Assembly (NCBI GenBank): GCA_008360975.2
Contig: CM039183.1
Coordinates: 53,343,350-53,407,349 of the forward strand
Direction of reading: 5' to 3'
Source of the DNA: Lichenostomus cassidix
Lineage: Eukaryota; Chordata; Aves; Passeriformes; Meliphagidae
DNA: 64,000 bases
Below, piece by piece: positions 12,131 through 25,045 of this stretch. The notes beneath the pieces are model-generated. The model was given only the letters and a program-made list of their open reading frames with translations. It did not search any database and was not told the origin of the DNA. The stretch's first letter is position 1. Each line of letters begins with the position of its first letter. A program made the translations under genes and the position numbers.

Positions 12131-15100
12131 TTTCACAGCAGCAAGTCACCAGGCTTGGGAAATAAATTTAATGAAGTACAAGCAAAATCCAGGGAAAAAA
12201 AAACATTTTAACTACAAGCAAGAGTAAAAAAAGAGTTTTCAAAATTTATTGCAAAAAATTCTTTCAAAAAATATCTGCAAAACCTTTCAGATTTTAAACT
12301 ACAAAAAGAAAATTTATTATTGGGTAGTGTCCCTGGCTCAAAGGTTGCAAATTACTGTTGCTGGGCTTCTATAGAGCTTCTTGATAGTTGCTTAAGTCTG
12401 CTTGCAGTTTTCAAAAAAACTTTGAAGCATTTGGTTAGATTTCAGTTTTCTGTTCCTTTTCATGAGAACAAGACAAATAGCCTAAACATACAGATTTTAG
12501 CAAAGGAACTGGTCACTGATTTTTTTTTTCTTTTAAAAAGTAAGTCAAATATTTTCCTACCACCTACCTCAGCTGTTTCTAGTTATAGTTTCTATCAAAT
12601 TAAAGATGACACCCTACTCTCATAAACAAAGCATTCAGCATTTCTTGCTTTCAAAATCACTTTTTTCTCCTTTAACATAATTTTCATAAACATCATGGCT
12701 AGCAATAAGTTCTCCTTAGTTTACAGGACTCCTCCTAACTGCTGACAGAGTTCCATGTGACTCTTCATGGTCTGCAAAGCTGACATAAACAAAGCTCTTG
12801 CATGTCTGAAATTACCAAAAGCAAAATGAAATGGCAAAGTATAACAGTATTAACCCTCATCAGCAGACGGGAAGTAAGGCACCAATTCTACATAATAACC
12901 AAGTGAAAACATATATAAATCCCAGTAAATTCACTTAATATCCCTCACAAATCCTTCATTTTCATAGTTCTTCAAAACCACGGTAATCTTCCTTTGGTCA
13001 CTGCTGACACTTCTAAAAACATTTTTAATCTGTACCATACCACTAAAGAAAGGAATATCAAATCTCAGGCTTGTTGCATCAGCAATACAATCAGCAAGTG
13101 CTTAGAAAACTTTTCAGAACATGCAACATTTGCACCTTTGTGAGAGGAGCTGACATACAGTTTCATTTCAATTTTCACAAAAAGATATTCTCTCAAAAGA
13201 AAAATCCTACAATACACTTGACAACTTGCTACTTCCTATGGATTTGGTTACAAAAGTGTTCATCATTTTAGAATGCTGAATAAAATATTACATCAATAAC
13301 CACAGGTAAGGTGGTTGAGCTTCAAAGATCTCTCGTTTTCTTGCCCACAAATCACTCCTCAGTCCTTCTACAACAGATTTCTCAGTTCCTCTGCTGTTGT
13401 TTCCCTGCTCATTTTTGCATCCTCCTCTAAGTCCATTAGGTAGAGATACATTCAGATAGAAAAAACTGCAGAAAATATAATTTTTGAGAGAAGTTAATAA
13501 AGTACTAATGCATTTTTTCAAGGAGCACACTGTACACAGAATCAATGTACAGGTATACAGGATACAAAGAATAATGATAAAAGGCAAAAGATTAAAAAGA
13601 AACTATTTCAAAATTCTTATTCTGCAGTCTATATAGCCAGAAAATACATGCTCATTTCTAGAAATACCATAATCCATGAAATATTTTTTAAGTTTGTTAC
13701 ATTTTTTACCACTAGAAAACAACAAATTTAATGGCACTCTGATGCAGAGTATAGGATCCTCACCATATCCATGAGCAGGAAATATGAACTCCTCCCACCA
13801 TTTTTGCATTCATCAAGCTCTGTTTTATGCAGGAGAGAATTAAATAGTGGAAAAGCAATAGTATTATTTTCAAAGAAGTGACAGAAAAAGGTGATGTGAA
13901 AGGGAGCATTTGCCACACGCCATAGGCAAGACCTAGCAATTCCTGTACTGCACTGGGGCCAGTAGAGTTTAGGGCTTTGCTTGTTTTTTCAAGTGTTCAG
14001 AACATGTCACAAGGGGCCACCCTTCACAAAAGGCACAACCAGCTGCTGACCTTGCAATTCATATAAGGTCCCTGAGCACCAGTACAGATGATCGTTAACA
14101 AGGGGAGCAACTCATCCAGCTGCTATTCTTCTCTTCCTAAATCCAGAGGCCTGCTGCAAAGAAGGGCTCAAAAAGTGGATAAGGTGTCCTGGAAAGGCAG
14201 GCTTATTCTTTTTGCATGCTCCCCTCACTGCACATAACCTGAGAAGCTGCTCTTGGCACAAAGTGTGAGTATGTTTTGGGGAAACAGTGGACTTTCTCTC
14301 TTAAGGTGAGAAAGTAGGCTGCAGTGGCTGGCTAGACACCACTGCTCTATGTAGGCAGGAAAAGCATAGAAGAATAGTAAAAGTACACAGAAACTGCTCC
14401 TTCAAAACCCCTCAAAACTTCACTTTCAGACTGAAGACACTGGAAACCATAATAATCGGCTTTGAAATGCCCCCTGCAAAGAGCTTTTGCCAAAGAAAAG
14501 AAATTAGGGTGAAAATAAAAACTGGGGAAGTGTTTTGTCAGTCCAGTAAAGGGTTTTGTGCCTAAAGAAAACACACTGAATTTCCTACTTCACTGCCTTT
14601 AGAAATGGGTAACAATGACATCTGAAGGATTCAAAAGTGCACTGGAGGAGACCCAAGAACATCCCCATTAGGAACAGTGATGACAATGAGATGTAGCACA
14701 TTTGTGCTGGCTGTTACCTAGCATGGTCAAGACTACATGAGGAATGGGAAAACAAATGCAAATGTATGGTGTATTTGAGGTATCAATCTACTGATAGTAT
14801 TTTGGAAGGTCAGACCATGTAAAGTTTCAGAATTAACTTCTGGCCTTTTTCCAGCAAGTGAAACCTTGAAGTAGGAACCACCTGCCTATAGTATCTTTAG
14901 ATACAATTCTGTTTCAGAACAATCCAAACAAGCACCTACAGGGGTTTTATCATCTTTCGTCTTTCTTGCTCGTAACTGGGCTCCCTTCAAGTATAGCACC
15001 TGGTTCACAAATCTGATTTGGCAGTAATTATTATTCTGAAAAACATACTAACTTTGAATACTTCTCCTATTTAGAAATATTAACCATGTGGCAAAGCTCA

Positions 15101-18100
15101 GTATAAAAAGACTATTTTGCTGCCTGCTTTAAGTACTACCACTATTGTGGCTCAGGTAGAAAAGACAATTCTGATCCCTGGATGACCAGGGGCCTCGTGT
15201 CTATATGGCTAAATATTATCCTACTCTCAAGGCACCTGCCTGTGCATCTGGCAAGACACAGCAGTTTGCCTGGACATATTTGCACTCCCTGTGCTACCTC
15301 ACAGCCTGAGATTGTGGTTGACTTTTTTTCCAGCAAGTGTCAGGGTACTTAAGGTTGTGCCTGTCACAGCTCACCAGCACACCATTTCCTACAGTATAAA
15401 ACTAGACATTGGCTGGCTTGTTTTATAGTATAAAACTGGGAACCTCATATTCTCCCATAACAGAATCAACCACCAAGACTGAACCTTTATTATATATGCA
15501 ACAATATTTTGATTCACTTAAAAAAAATAGAACAGCAAATAGTGAAAAAAAAAACCAAACTGGTGTAACCAACCAAATGTTTCATAGCAAGCTAAATTTA
15601 GAATCCCAACTTAATATTTAGATTTTTAAATATTCAACTGATTTTCAGAGATGATGTGCATTTAAATCTGTATATGAACACCCCTATATCTAACTCTGAC
15701 TCTTTTGAACCAGCAAAGGTGGAAGACAAGCACGTGTCAGCTGCAGGAACACCTTAAGTGTAACACGTATGAGAAAAGAAAAAGTGAATATTGAAGTCTG
15801 TGGTTCCTTTCCTAGCGTAGATTGTAAATTCTCCAGCTAAGCTTTCCATAAGCGTCTGTAAAATGGATATATAAAAACACAGATAATTCCACAATAATAA
15901 ATTTAAATGTATTGCCTGTCTTTGGTATGTAGCTCAATCATGCTAGATTGTTACTGTAAGACAAGATGTGTAATTTCAAAGCTGCATTCTAAAACGCTTA
16001 AAAGGTTCCAGTTTTGGGGGGAATAAAAAAAAGGTGAGACAAAAGAACAAGGATGAAATTTCTCGAGAAGGGCCACTAAGAAAATGTAATTTTGAAATAC
16101 ATTGTTTTTTAAAAAAGCCAATCAGATGGTAAAAGAGTCCATGAGTTTGAACTTCTCCAGTTCTTTAGCAGACTTTTTTTCTAAAATGATAAAAATATTT
16201 ACAAAATCGCTTTCACATATTTGTTACTTTCGGATTTATGTTCGTTTACTTTAATGTATCAAGATGAGAGACATTTAGAACAAATTAATTCTCCAAGGTG
16301 GGAAAAGTGAAATTCTTCACAGTTTTCAGACAATTTGTTGGTTAAATTTCTTCACTCTGAATAAGAAAAATTAGAATATCTGGTGACAAGGTGAGGAAGG
16401 GAGAAGGGAAATTCAAGGCTTTGGTATTCACTACTATGTGTAAGTTGCATGGGACAGCTACTGAGGCTGCTCTAGCTTGTGCACAGCTTTTCAAGTTGGA
16501 TATTGGAGGAAGGTTAATCTGCTGCAACATGTGAAAAATGCCATTTTAGTTACATTCTTGAACATGGTAGAACCAGACTATCATGACAAATATATGTTAT
16601 TTTCAATAACATTTTTATTTCTCTGGTTTTTTGTTTTTTGGGTTTTTTTACATGTCATTCATTGCTTCTAATCTGGTTTATACAGAAATGTAAGAACTTT
16701 ACATTGAGAAGGAAATTTATTGAGGAGAGTTAGGCAGCACATTCTAAAATGAAGTAAGAAAACTTTATTAACCTAGAGCATTCATTTTTAAAAAATCCTT
16801 TTAAGAAAAAAATGACCTTGAAATAAGACATAAGCTTTCAAGAAAGCAGTATGCAGATGAAAAAAAGAAAGCTAGAGGACATAATGGATTTTCAAGAACA
16901 GTGACCACATATTAAAGGGCTGCTCTACATGCTACAGTGAAAAGATCTACTTAGAAAGTACAATTGTTTTGGGAGAGCCAGAATATAAGACCAATGCATT
17001 TAAGTAGCTTTAATTTCCTTGCTGTCTTTCACTCTATGAATTTCCTAGCACACAACAAGTCAAGTATAGTACTTTCTGTTTTTTTCAGACATTTCACACA
17101 GTCTATTCCATCATACTCTTAGAATTCCAATAAAATCTTTATTAGGGCTGACTGCTCATAAATCCCTGCACAGAGAAGAGAATTTGAAAGGAAGAGAAGT
17201 TATCCCCTAGAAGGCTTTGGGCTTAAAAGCAGTAGAAAAATCAAGGAAACTAGAACCATATCTTCTATCACCTGCTCTTCTAAAGGCTGCTGAAGAAGAA
17301 ACTGAGACACCCAAGACAAAGAGTTTGAAATCCTGGACCTAATGAAACAGTCATGACCCCTGGTAAACGAGTGAGGCTGTATACCACATACAGGTTTAGA
17401 TTGCAGCAGAATTATTTTAAAGTCTCTAGCAATAACATGAAAGAATGTAATAACCTTAATCAAGAAAATGGTATTTTCTAGAGACAGCAGAAAGCAAGTG
17501 ATACTGCAGCCAGCACATGTAAAACTGGGATACTACTGTGAAATGTACCCTTTTAGCTACTGAGGTAATTACTGATTACTTTTAAGTGTCTCTGTACTAA
17601 GTAGACATTCCTCAATAGTGATGCTTGGGATTGGTGATTCACACAATTTGGTAATCTCCCTTTTTCATTGCTGTGATGTTTGCCCCAAACAGCATCACTC
17701 CCAACAGCTCACTAGCTGTCTGTGTCTGTATTACAGTGATGCAATACACAGATGTTTCACTTAATGGACAGGTTACATGGGCATTAATCAGAAGATCCTC
17801 TAATCAGCGTTCAGAGCGGAACCCCAAACAAGGGCAGTATTTGGACTGGGAGATAATGCAAACAAGGAATAAAATAATCTTGGATTTTACACCAACACCT
17901 GAGTTTAGCACACTCCTTGCAAGTGACATAGTTCTTCACCACACTTTTGGCTGGGTTGCAAAGCATTTACTACTTAAAGATATCCAAATTGGTATTTTAA
18001 CATCTGTGTCAAGTTGTACTTCCAAGAACCTTGTAAGCTTACAAATATTTAAACCTACCTGAGTTTTGTGGGGTTTTTTTTTTATTGTTTGGACAGGGTG

Positions 18101-20814
18101 AAGGGGTGTGCATTTTTAATTGAGGTATAAGCAACACTAAAAAAATGCTCAGTACTTAAAATCTTTGGATGCTTGCTTGCTTGTTAATTAGTGAATATTT
18201 AATGAGAATGCATGCATTAACTTCCACTGAATCTAAAAAAAAGAATGGTTGATTCATGCTTTCTAACTGCATCTTTTCTCATTTCAAATTAGGCTAACAA
18301 GCTATTGCCACTGAAAAAAACCATTATCTATCCAGTGTTTTACATATAGATCCAGCCTGTATAGTATTTCTGGTGTCTACTAGAATATGCTATTTCATGC
18401 CACCTTCCTGTTTTCCACAGTGCTTCTGACCATGAAATGAGGATTACGGGAAAAAAGCATGTATGAAGTGCACACACAGAACCTGAAGGCAGTATGCACA
18501 CAAAACTTAAAAATCACATTCCAATATTTTGTAGAAATAACATTTATCCTAATGACTTCAAAGTTTTACATTCTAACAAAAATAATTGGTGCCTCACTCT
18601 TTTTATCAGTTCGCAGAACTTCAGCCCTCCAAATTCATAGTTTTAATACAGTGTTTTTTAATCAACGTGGAATTTGAGAGATGCCATTATTTTGCTTTTA
18701 ATAAATAGCAAAATTATAAAACAATCAACAAGCATTTCAACTAGCTTTCAGTACTTTAATCACAGCTTTGCCAGTAGCGTTCTCAATAGTGAATTACCTA
18801 CATTGGTAGTCATACTGTACAAAAAATCCATGAGATTCAAGATAAAGACTTATGGTTGTCCTAGATTTAAACATCTCACTTATGCAACTGAATGACATAA
18901 TTCAAAGGTATTTCTAACTTGCAGTAAGAGGAATTCTGTGACAGAACTGCCTGACAAAATAACGTAATGCAAGCACGTGAAAAAAAACGAACTAGATAAA
19001 CTACTACAACCTCCAGTAAACATTTTGAAAGTTGAATGTCCACTTGGTATTTATGTATTTACACTACTGAAATGACAAAGATTTTCTTCCAGAAAATCAC
19101 TGAAGCCAAAATTACATTTAAAATCATACAGACAAAAATTTATTGATTTTCCCTACATTTTTGTCTGAAGTTCGAAATACATGGTCCTTTTCAGAAGGAA
19201 AAACTTAAGGCACACTTAAAACTGCATTGCTCAATGAGATGTGATTACCTCAGAAACAGCATAAATTCACAGTATTTTCTCCCTTGATCAACTGAAGTGG
19301 CAGAGACAGGGCTTCCTTTGACTAGATGAAGGTGAATGCATTTTCAGAAAGGGCTCTATACACTGAAATTATTTCTGCTTAAGTCCTGCTGTTATCAAGA
19401 AAAAGCTACATTAATTACAATGAGATCTATGTTTAGTGTGGAAGTGACATTCAGATGTAAAGTCCCTGCAACTATGACTTATGTGAATCCTACCAATCTA
19501 CATCTGAGTTAACAATTCTATGTCCATTTAACACCCTTCACTTATTCACCTAATAAGGATTTCTTGCACTGGTTTCACACAATTATAATGTTCTAGTATA
19601 TAAATCAATATGGTTGTGACCTTGACACATGCTAATGTGAGCACATATCCATTATGACACAGTTATGCATACAGAAAATTATTCCAGAGAAATTTTGCAG
19701 CATTAAAACATTAAATTAGCAAGGAAAAAAATCTTCAACTAGCCTATTTACAAGTTAAAATGCTCTCTGACCAAACTATTTTATTTTTTGCAAAGCACAA
19801 AACAGTCCCTTGTCTGAGGGCTTTAAAAGGATTTCATTAGATAAGAAAATTTAAAATTAGTGCTAGTGACTTTAAAAGAAAAACGACAGAGTACAGAATA
19901 TGATTAGTTAACCAGTGACACAACTAGTATCACTGTTACTATGCAAGTGCTGAAATGTGCATCTTAAACTCTTTGAGAAGGAAAACAAATATTTATCTGC
20001 AACTGTACAATATATCTTAACAACCTCTTGATTTTTAAGAGTGCTTAGATCACTAGAACTGCCCCCTCTCTAATCTTTGGTAGCAGAGCATCTCAAAGAT
20101 ACTAAGAGTAGGATATTCAATGAGACAACCCTTTTTCATCAAGTTTGTGCAAGACAGGAATACAAGAATAATGGCAAATACAGTTTTACAGCTTACCAAC
20201 TTCGACAAAAACCCTATTAACAGACTCTCATCACTGACAAGAATCACTTTTCAGATCCTATATGGAAGTCATTAGTCAGAGATGTCATGAATTTTCTTTT
20301 AGTAGCTCTACTTGACTTTTCTTGACTATGAGGTATCATGTACATACATTAATTAAATTATGTTTATTGCGCACCCAAAGAACTTGTACCAAGTAAGTGG
20401 AGTGAACATCACTATCAAGGAAACCTTGATATCAAGGACAACCCTTCAATGAAAAACATAAGACAAGTAACAAGGAAAGATGCTTTTGCCATTCCTGTTC
20501 AAATAAGCAGCTTCAAATTAAAAAAGAACATCCTGTCTTATGCCTTTAAAAACAATCTCTCATCTTTACCAGTAAATGGCTTCACAGTGCATGCCTAGTT
20601 GTGGAAGCTCAATACTTGAAAGGAAAATGTGACTACTGCAAAATTCAAAAGAATCAGCAGCAGATGTCACAACAGAGAAAGAAATATCCTTTAATTACCT
20701 GGATCAACAATAACAAAAAAGGGAAAGATTTTTTAATAACATGAATTAATAACAAAAATCTGTCCCAGTTATTCTTCATTACTCCTGATATTCTGAATAG
20801 GTTTTAAAATTATA

Positions 20815-21117
20815 AAGCTGGAGTATGACTTTTTACAAGAGCATGTATCGATAGGACACAGGGCAATGGTTTTAAACTGATAAACAGCAGATTTAGATTA
20901 GATATTAGAAAGAAATTCTTTACTCGGAGGGTGCTGAGGCACTGGAACAGGTTGCCGAGAGAAGTTATGGATGCCCCATCCCTGGAAGTGTTCAAGGCCA
21001 GGCTGGATGTGGTTTTGAACAGTTTGGTTTGGTGGAAGGTGTCCTTGCCCACGGCATGGGAGGTGGAACTAGATGATCTTTAAGGTCCCTTTCAACCCAA
21101 ACTACTTAATGATTCTG
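20815..21117 (+). mobile_element. CR1 LINE, 5'-truncated 3' end
   Basis: Plus-strand match to the avian CR1 3' end, including GGCACTGGAACAGGTTGCC-like, ATGGATGCCCCATCCCTGGA and AGATGATCTTTAAGGTCCCT, ending in a degenerate ATGATTCT tail. This is the clearest CR1 copy in the window. Confidence 0.93.
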
Positions 21118-24041
21118 ACTATTCAGCTCCCATTATCAAGCAACAAAAAAGTCACCCTTATTATTATATTATTTTTCAAGACATTACTGAAAACACAGAG
21201 AATGAAATTTACAACCCACTTCTACCAGTTTTAAAGCAAATTACCTGATGATGTGAGTTAGATGAAAAAGTCAAGAAAAAGAGTACTTTCAGTTTGACCA
21301 GCAGAAAATATCCTTGCACATGTTCAAAACTGTTCAAACTGTATATTCAGAGACCTCTGCAACAATTTGGCTTGGCTTATAAAAGCTTCCTATACATAAG
21401 TTTATTTTATAATTTTCAAATGGTGCTTAGGTAACGCCTGTGAATGCCACACTACAGCCTTGATTACAATATTCTCATCTTGACTTAAGTCAGGCTAAAA
21501 GTTCCTTAACTTCAAAAAGTCATTTAAATCACCAAAGTGGCTCTAAGTTTGGTATAGAGCTCTACTGAAGCAAAGGAATCTAACAGAATATATTCCCCAT
21601 AGTCTGTAATAAAAGGAAGTACCACATATAAAAAGAAAGTGTACCAATATTTCATAGAAAAAGGCTTCAGCAAAGAAATCATGTCCTTATAGCAGACAAA
21701 GGCTACATTTCATCTTTATGGATGTAGTGTTCTACTCAAATGCACAACAGTGAAAGATCAGAACCACATCCTGTTTAAAAAGGTAAATACATCAAACAAC
21801 TTACTGATGCATAAAGCTTTCATGTAAATGTGCGTGCCTAAATACACTGTGTTGCCTGCAAAGCTACCTGAAATATTTTTCAATATATCTGTTACTTATG
21901 TGAATTGTATATCAGGTTCTTCAGTTGCTAAAACCCAGAACCTTTCATCACTACAGCAAGCTTTAAACAGGCATAAGCCAGAACTGCTGCCCCAATGCCT
22001 GGGCCCCATCTTCTTTCTGTCCCATTCTCACTGTCTCCTTTGCATCAGCAAAAATTACAAGTCACTCCAATGAATCACATCAAAGAATTGGTCTGGATGA
22101 CAGGACAGCTCCTTTCAGTACACACATTGGCTTATGACAGCTTAATCTACAATAAAAAAGGGAAGTCTTCACTCCAGCTCTGAAACATTTAAAACTTCCT
22201 ACTGGCAAGATACAGAAACCAGACTGTTTTGCTAATATAAAGTCCCTTCAAGTTTCTAAACGTGGCTATTTTTGGTAGTATATGTTTGCATGCTACATTA
22301 ATTAAATAAGAAATAGAACAGTTCTAGCTGTAAACATGATGCAACTGAAGACTGTACAACAAACTTTTATTCTATAAAAAAGCAGTGTTTAGAAATTGAT
22401 GGTGTAACACATATGTACAGTAGCCAATTTATTAATGTTTGAAAGATATTAACAAAGATAATAGGTTTATTAAATACATTGTTCTATACCACTACCAACC
22501 TAATTGTTTAACAACTTTCACCTGGTAATTTACCTAAATCATACTATGAGCAACTTGGCACACTGCCAGTCCCAGTTTAGAAGAACAACAGATTAACTTC
22601 CAGTTCTAAGGAGGTTTTGAACAAAATGTTTAAAAAGTAAAGCTACTGCCAATATGTGTTTGATTTTGAGTATTTATTTCCGTGGTCTATGACTGAAGCC
22701 TTTTCAAACTGAATATGTTGAGTGAAATAAAAACCCTTAAGTTCATAAAATATCCTTAGAGCTATTTTGTGCTTTTGGACTTTCACACAACCAAATCTGC
22801 CTGACCAGAACACTATGAGTAGGTGGTGCAGCAGCATCAGTCAAATTCTTTGAGCCAGAGACTACCCATGAGGATACATTTACCTTAAACATTGTTCATC
22901 TTAATTCCCAAGACACGTTCTGGTAATAAACACATCAGCAAGGTCCATTACAAAGTAGTTATTTAATGCATACCTAATGATTACTAGTTGCACAATAGAT
23001 AATAATTCATTTAAGTCCACTCTTTCCAAGGGCTACCTTCATTAAGCTGTTTACTATCCAGAATAAAAGTCCCTGTGATTGAAAAACTGAACCATGACAT
23101 AGCATGAAAAAATACCCCACCTTCCAGAGGAAGAGGACAACACACACATGTAACTTGCTTCTAGGTTCAAAGGCAAGCTAATGCTTTACACTCATGTGAT
23201 GTTTTCATACTTTCACCCCTTTGAGGGAAGCAGAAGGGGAAATAAAACTTGCATGTTAATGCTTTAAAGTTAAAGATCAAAATTCTAATCTGAGCTAAAA
23301 ATGGTCCTTTTACCAAAGGGGCATTCATGTAACAGTATCTATCCCTATTATATAATTATGCAAGAGAAAAACCACTTTCTTAAAACTGAGTGAAAGGATG
23401 CTTTCAGACACGGAATTTCAACAAAACTTATTTTGAAAGAAGTTGGTGAAATGCACTTGAATGGAACAAATTGAAAATCTGACATCATCCTACAGCTTAA
23501 TCTTTCACCATCAATTGAAAGGATACACAAGCAGCAAAGTAGGTGAAACAGGAGAGAATAGCACTACTAATTTACCTAAGCTGTCAATTCAAGCCAATTC
23601 ATCTCAACAATTTAAAAAGAGGTTCAACTTCAGCGTTATTCCATCAAAACACAACCCCCCAACTCTTATTTCTGTTAAAAACATGTAGGGCTTTTAGATC
23701 AACAACAGCTTTTTACTTTTCATGCAACATTTCTGAACTTTGAGTCATTAAAATCGATTAACCACAAAGTACTCAAACACTATCTACCCAGAACACCAAA
23801 TATATTACAAAATAGAAAAATGCAAGTATTTGCTTAAGTTTTGGCTTCATGCATAACTGCATTTTAAAAAGTAAGCTAGAATCCTACTGCATATTCTTAC
23901 AGTATATATGTTCCATCTTCTAGAGGTAGTAAAAACATTGCAACAATGTGCATGAGAGGATAAATACAAGCTTGACAGTACTGCAGTGAAATAAGTTTTA
24001 TCTTACTACCTAAAGAAGGTGAAAGGCAAATTTTCACAACC
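21118..24041. other. Intergenic DNA downstream of the SCAF8 3' end
   Basis: AT-rich sequence with no recognisable exon or repeat. It could include longer 3' UTR isoforms of SCAF8 if more distal poly(A) sites are used. Confidence 0.5.
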
Positions 24042-24056
24042 TAGTTTAATTTCAAT

Positions 24057-24062
24057 TTTATT
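24057..24062 (-). promoter_or_regulatory. Candidate SCAF8 poly(A) signal AATAAA (distal)
   Basis: AATAAA on the minus strand 984 nt after the stop codon. Fifteen to 20 nt downstream is GGTTGTG (24035-24041), a fitting GU-rich element. Confidence 0.6.
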
Positions 24063-24370
24063 GAATTGCCTACAACATTCTGTGAGTGCTTGCACATACA
24101 CAGGCACGCACAGAAAATGTGGTATCTACAAACAGTTTATACAGATATTTACATACATGTTATTTACATCAACTAATATGACTGCATGATCTTTTGATGT
24201 AAAAACCATATGCTTCTTGCACATATAACTGTTGCATTGGTTTTACAAAAGTAATATAAACCTTTTGCAACAACTAGCTAAGCACATATAATAACTGATT
24301 CCAAGTTTTTAGAGCTTGCAGGTTTTTAAAAAAATACAATACCTAGAACACTGTTATCAAACAAATATGC

Positions 24371-24376
24371 TTTATT
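24371..24376 (-). promoter_or_regulatory. Candidate SCAF8 poly(A) signal AATAAA (proximal)
   Basis: A second AATAAA about 670 nt after the stop codon. Its downstream sequence is less GU-rich than at the distal site, so it may give a shorter 3' UTR isoform or be unused. Confidence 0.35.
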
Positions 24377-25045
24377 GGCATCTAAAAACAAAATGCACCC
24401 AACATTAAAATGTACTTTTTACTTTTTTAAACCCACTGCAGTACGAGGAACAAATCACAAACACTTACTTTAGAGAAAACAGAGACTATAGTGTAGATTT
24501 TACAAAATCACTTTTAATCTCTGTGTTATGCTCCTTAAGTAACATGGGCCATTTTTTTCTGCCGAATTTTAGGAACATAAAATATCACAGCTTTATCTAT
24601 ACTTTAAAATTCTGCAGCAGCCTAAAAACACGGACAAGATACACCAGCACCTCTTTTCAAGTATAACAATTTCGATAGCCAAACTAAGGGTAGTATCTAA
24701 AAATTTCCATTTTCTTCCATAGGAAGTCTTTGTTTGACAAGCTGTTAATTTATCATTGTGAAATTAAAAGCAACTGGGGGCAATTTTATGCTTTACCAAA
24801 GAAATAAAATAATATTTAAAAAAAAAACAAACCAAAAGCAAAAAACAATTACCTACCATGTTCAAATTAAAAACAGTGTTCTATACAAGTCAGTTGTACA
24901 GTTATTTAAGTGAAAGATGAACATGAACATCAGATTAACTTAATTCTGGCAGACAAAAGTGAACTGCTACGGTCCAGTCAGCCATTTATCTATTACAGAG
25001 AGATGACAACTTTACAAAAGGTATCTTTTACCTACTGAGTGATGA

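Larger units (their letters stand above)
9993..20814. other. Intergenic, mostly featureless
   Basis: Apart from the CTCF-like motif, a TTTTG microsatellite (10301-10326) and somewhat GC-richer patches near 10680-11190, 12005-12155, 13910-14330 and 15120-15370, I see nothing. By vertebrate gene order TIAM2 is expected downstream of SCAF8, but none of its coding exons are recognisable here. Confidence 0.5.
24042..25045 (-). other. SCAF8: SCAF8 3' UTR (predicted)
   Basis: About 1 kb of AT-rich sequence from the stop codon to the predicted cleavage site. The length is close to what I recall for the human transcript. The end is inferred from a poly(A) signal, so longer or shorter isoforms are possible. 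Confidence 0.65.
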
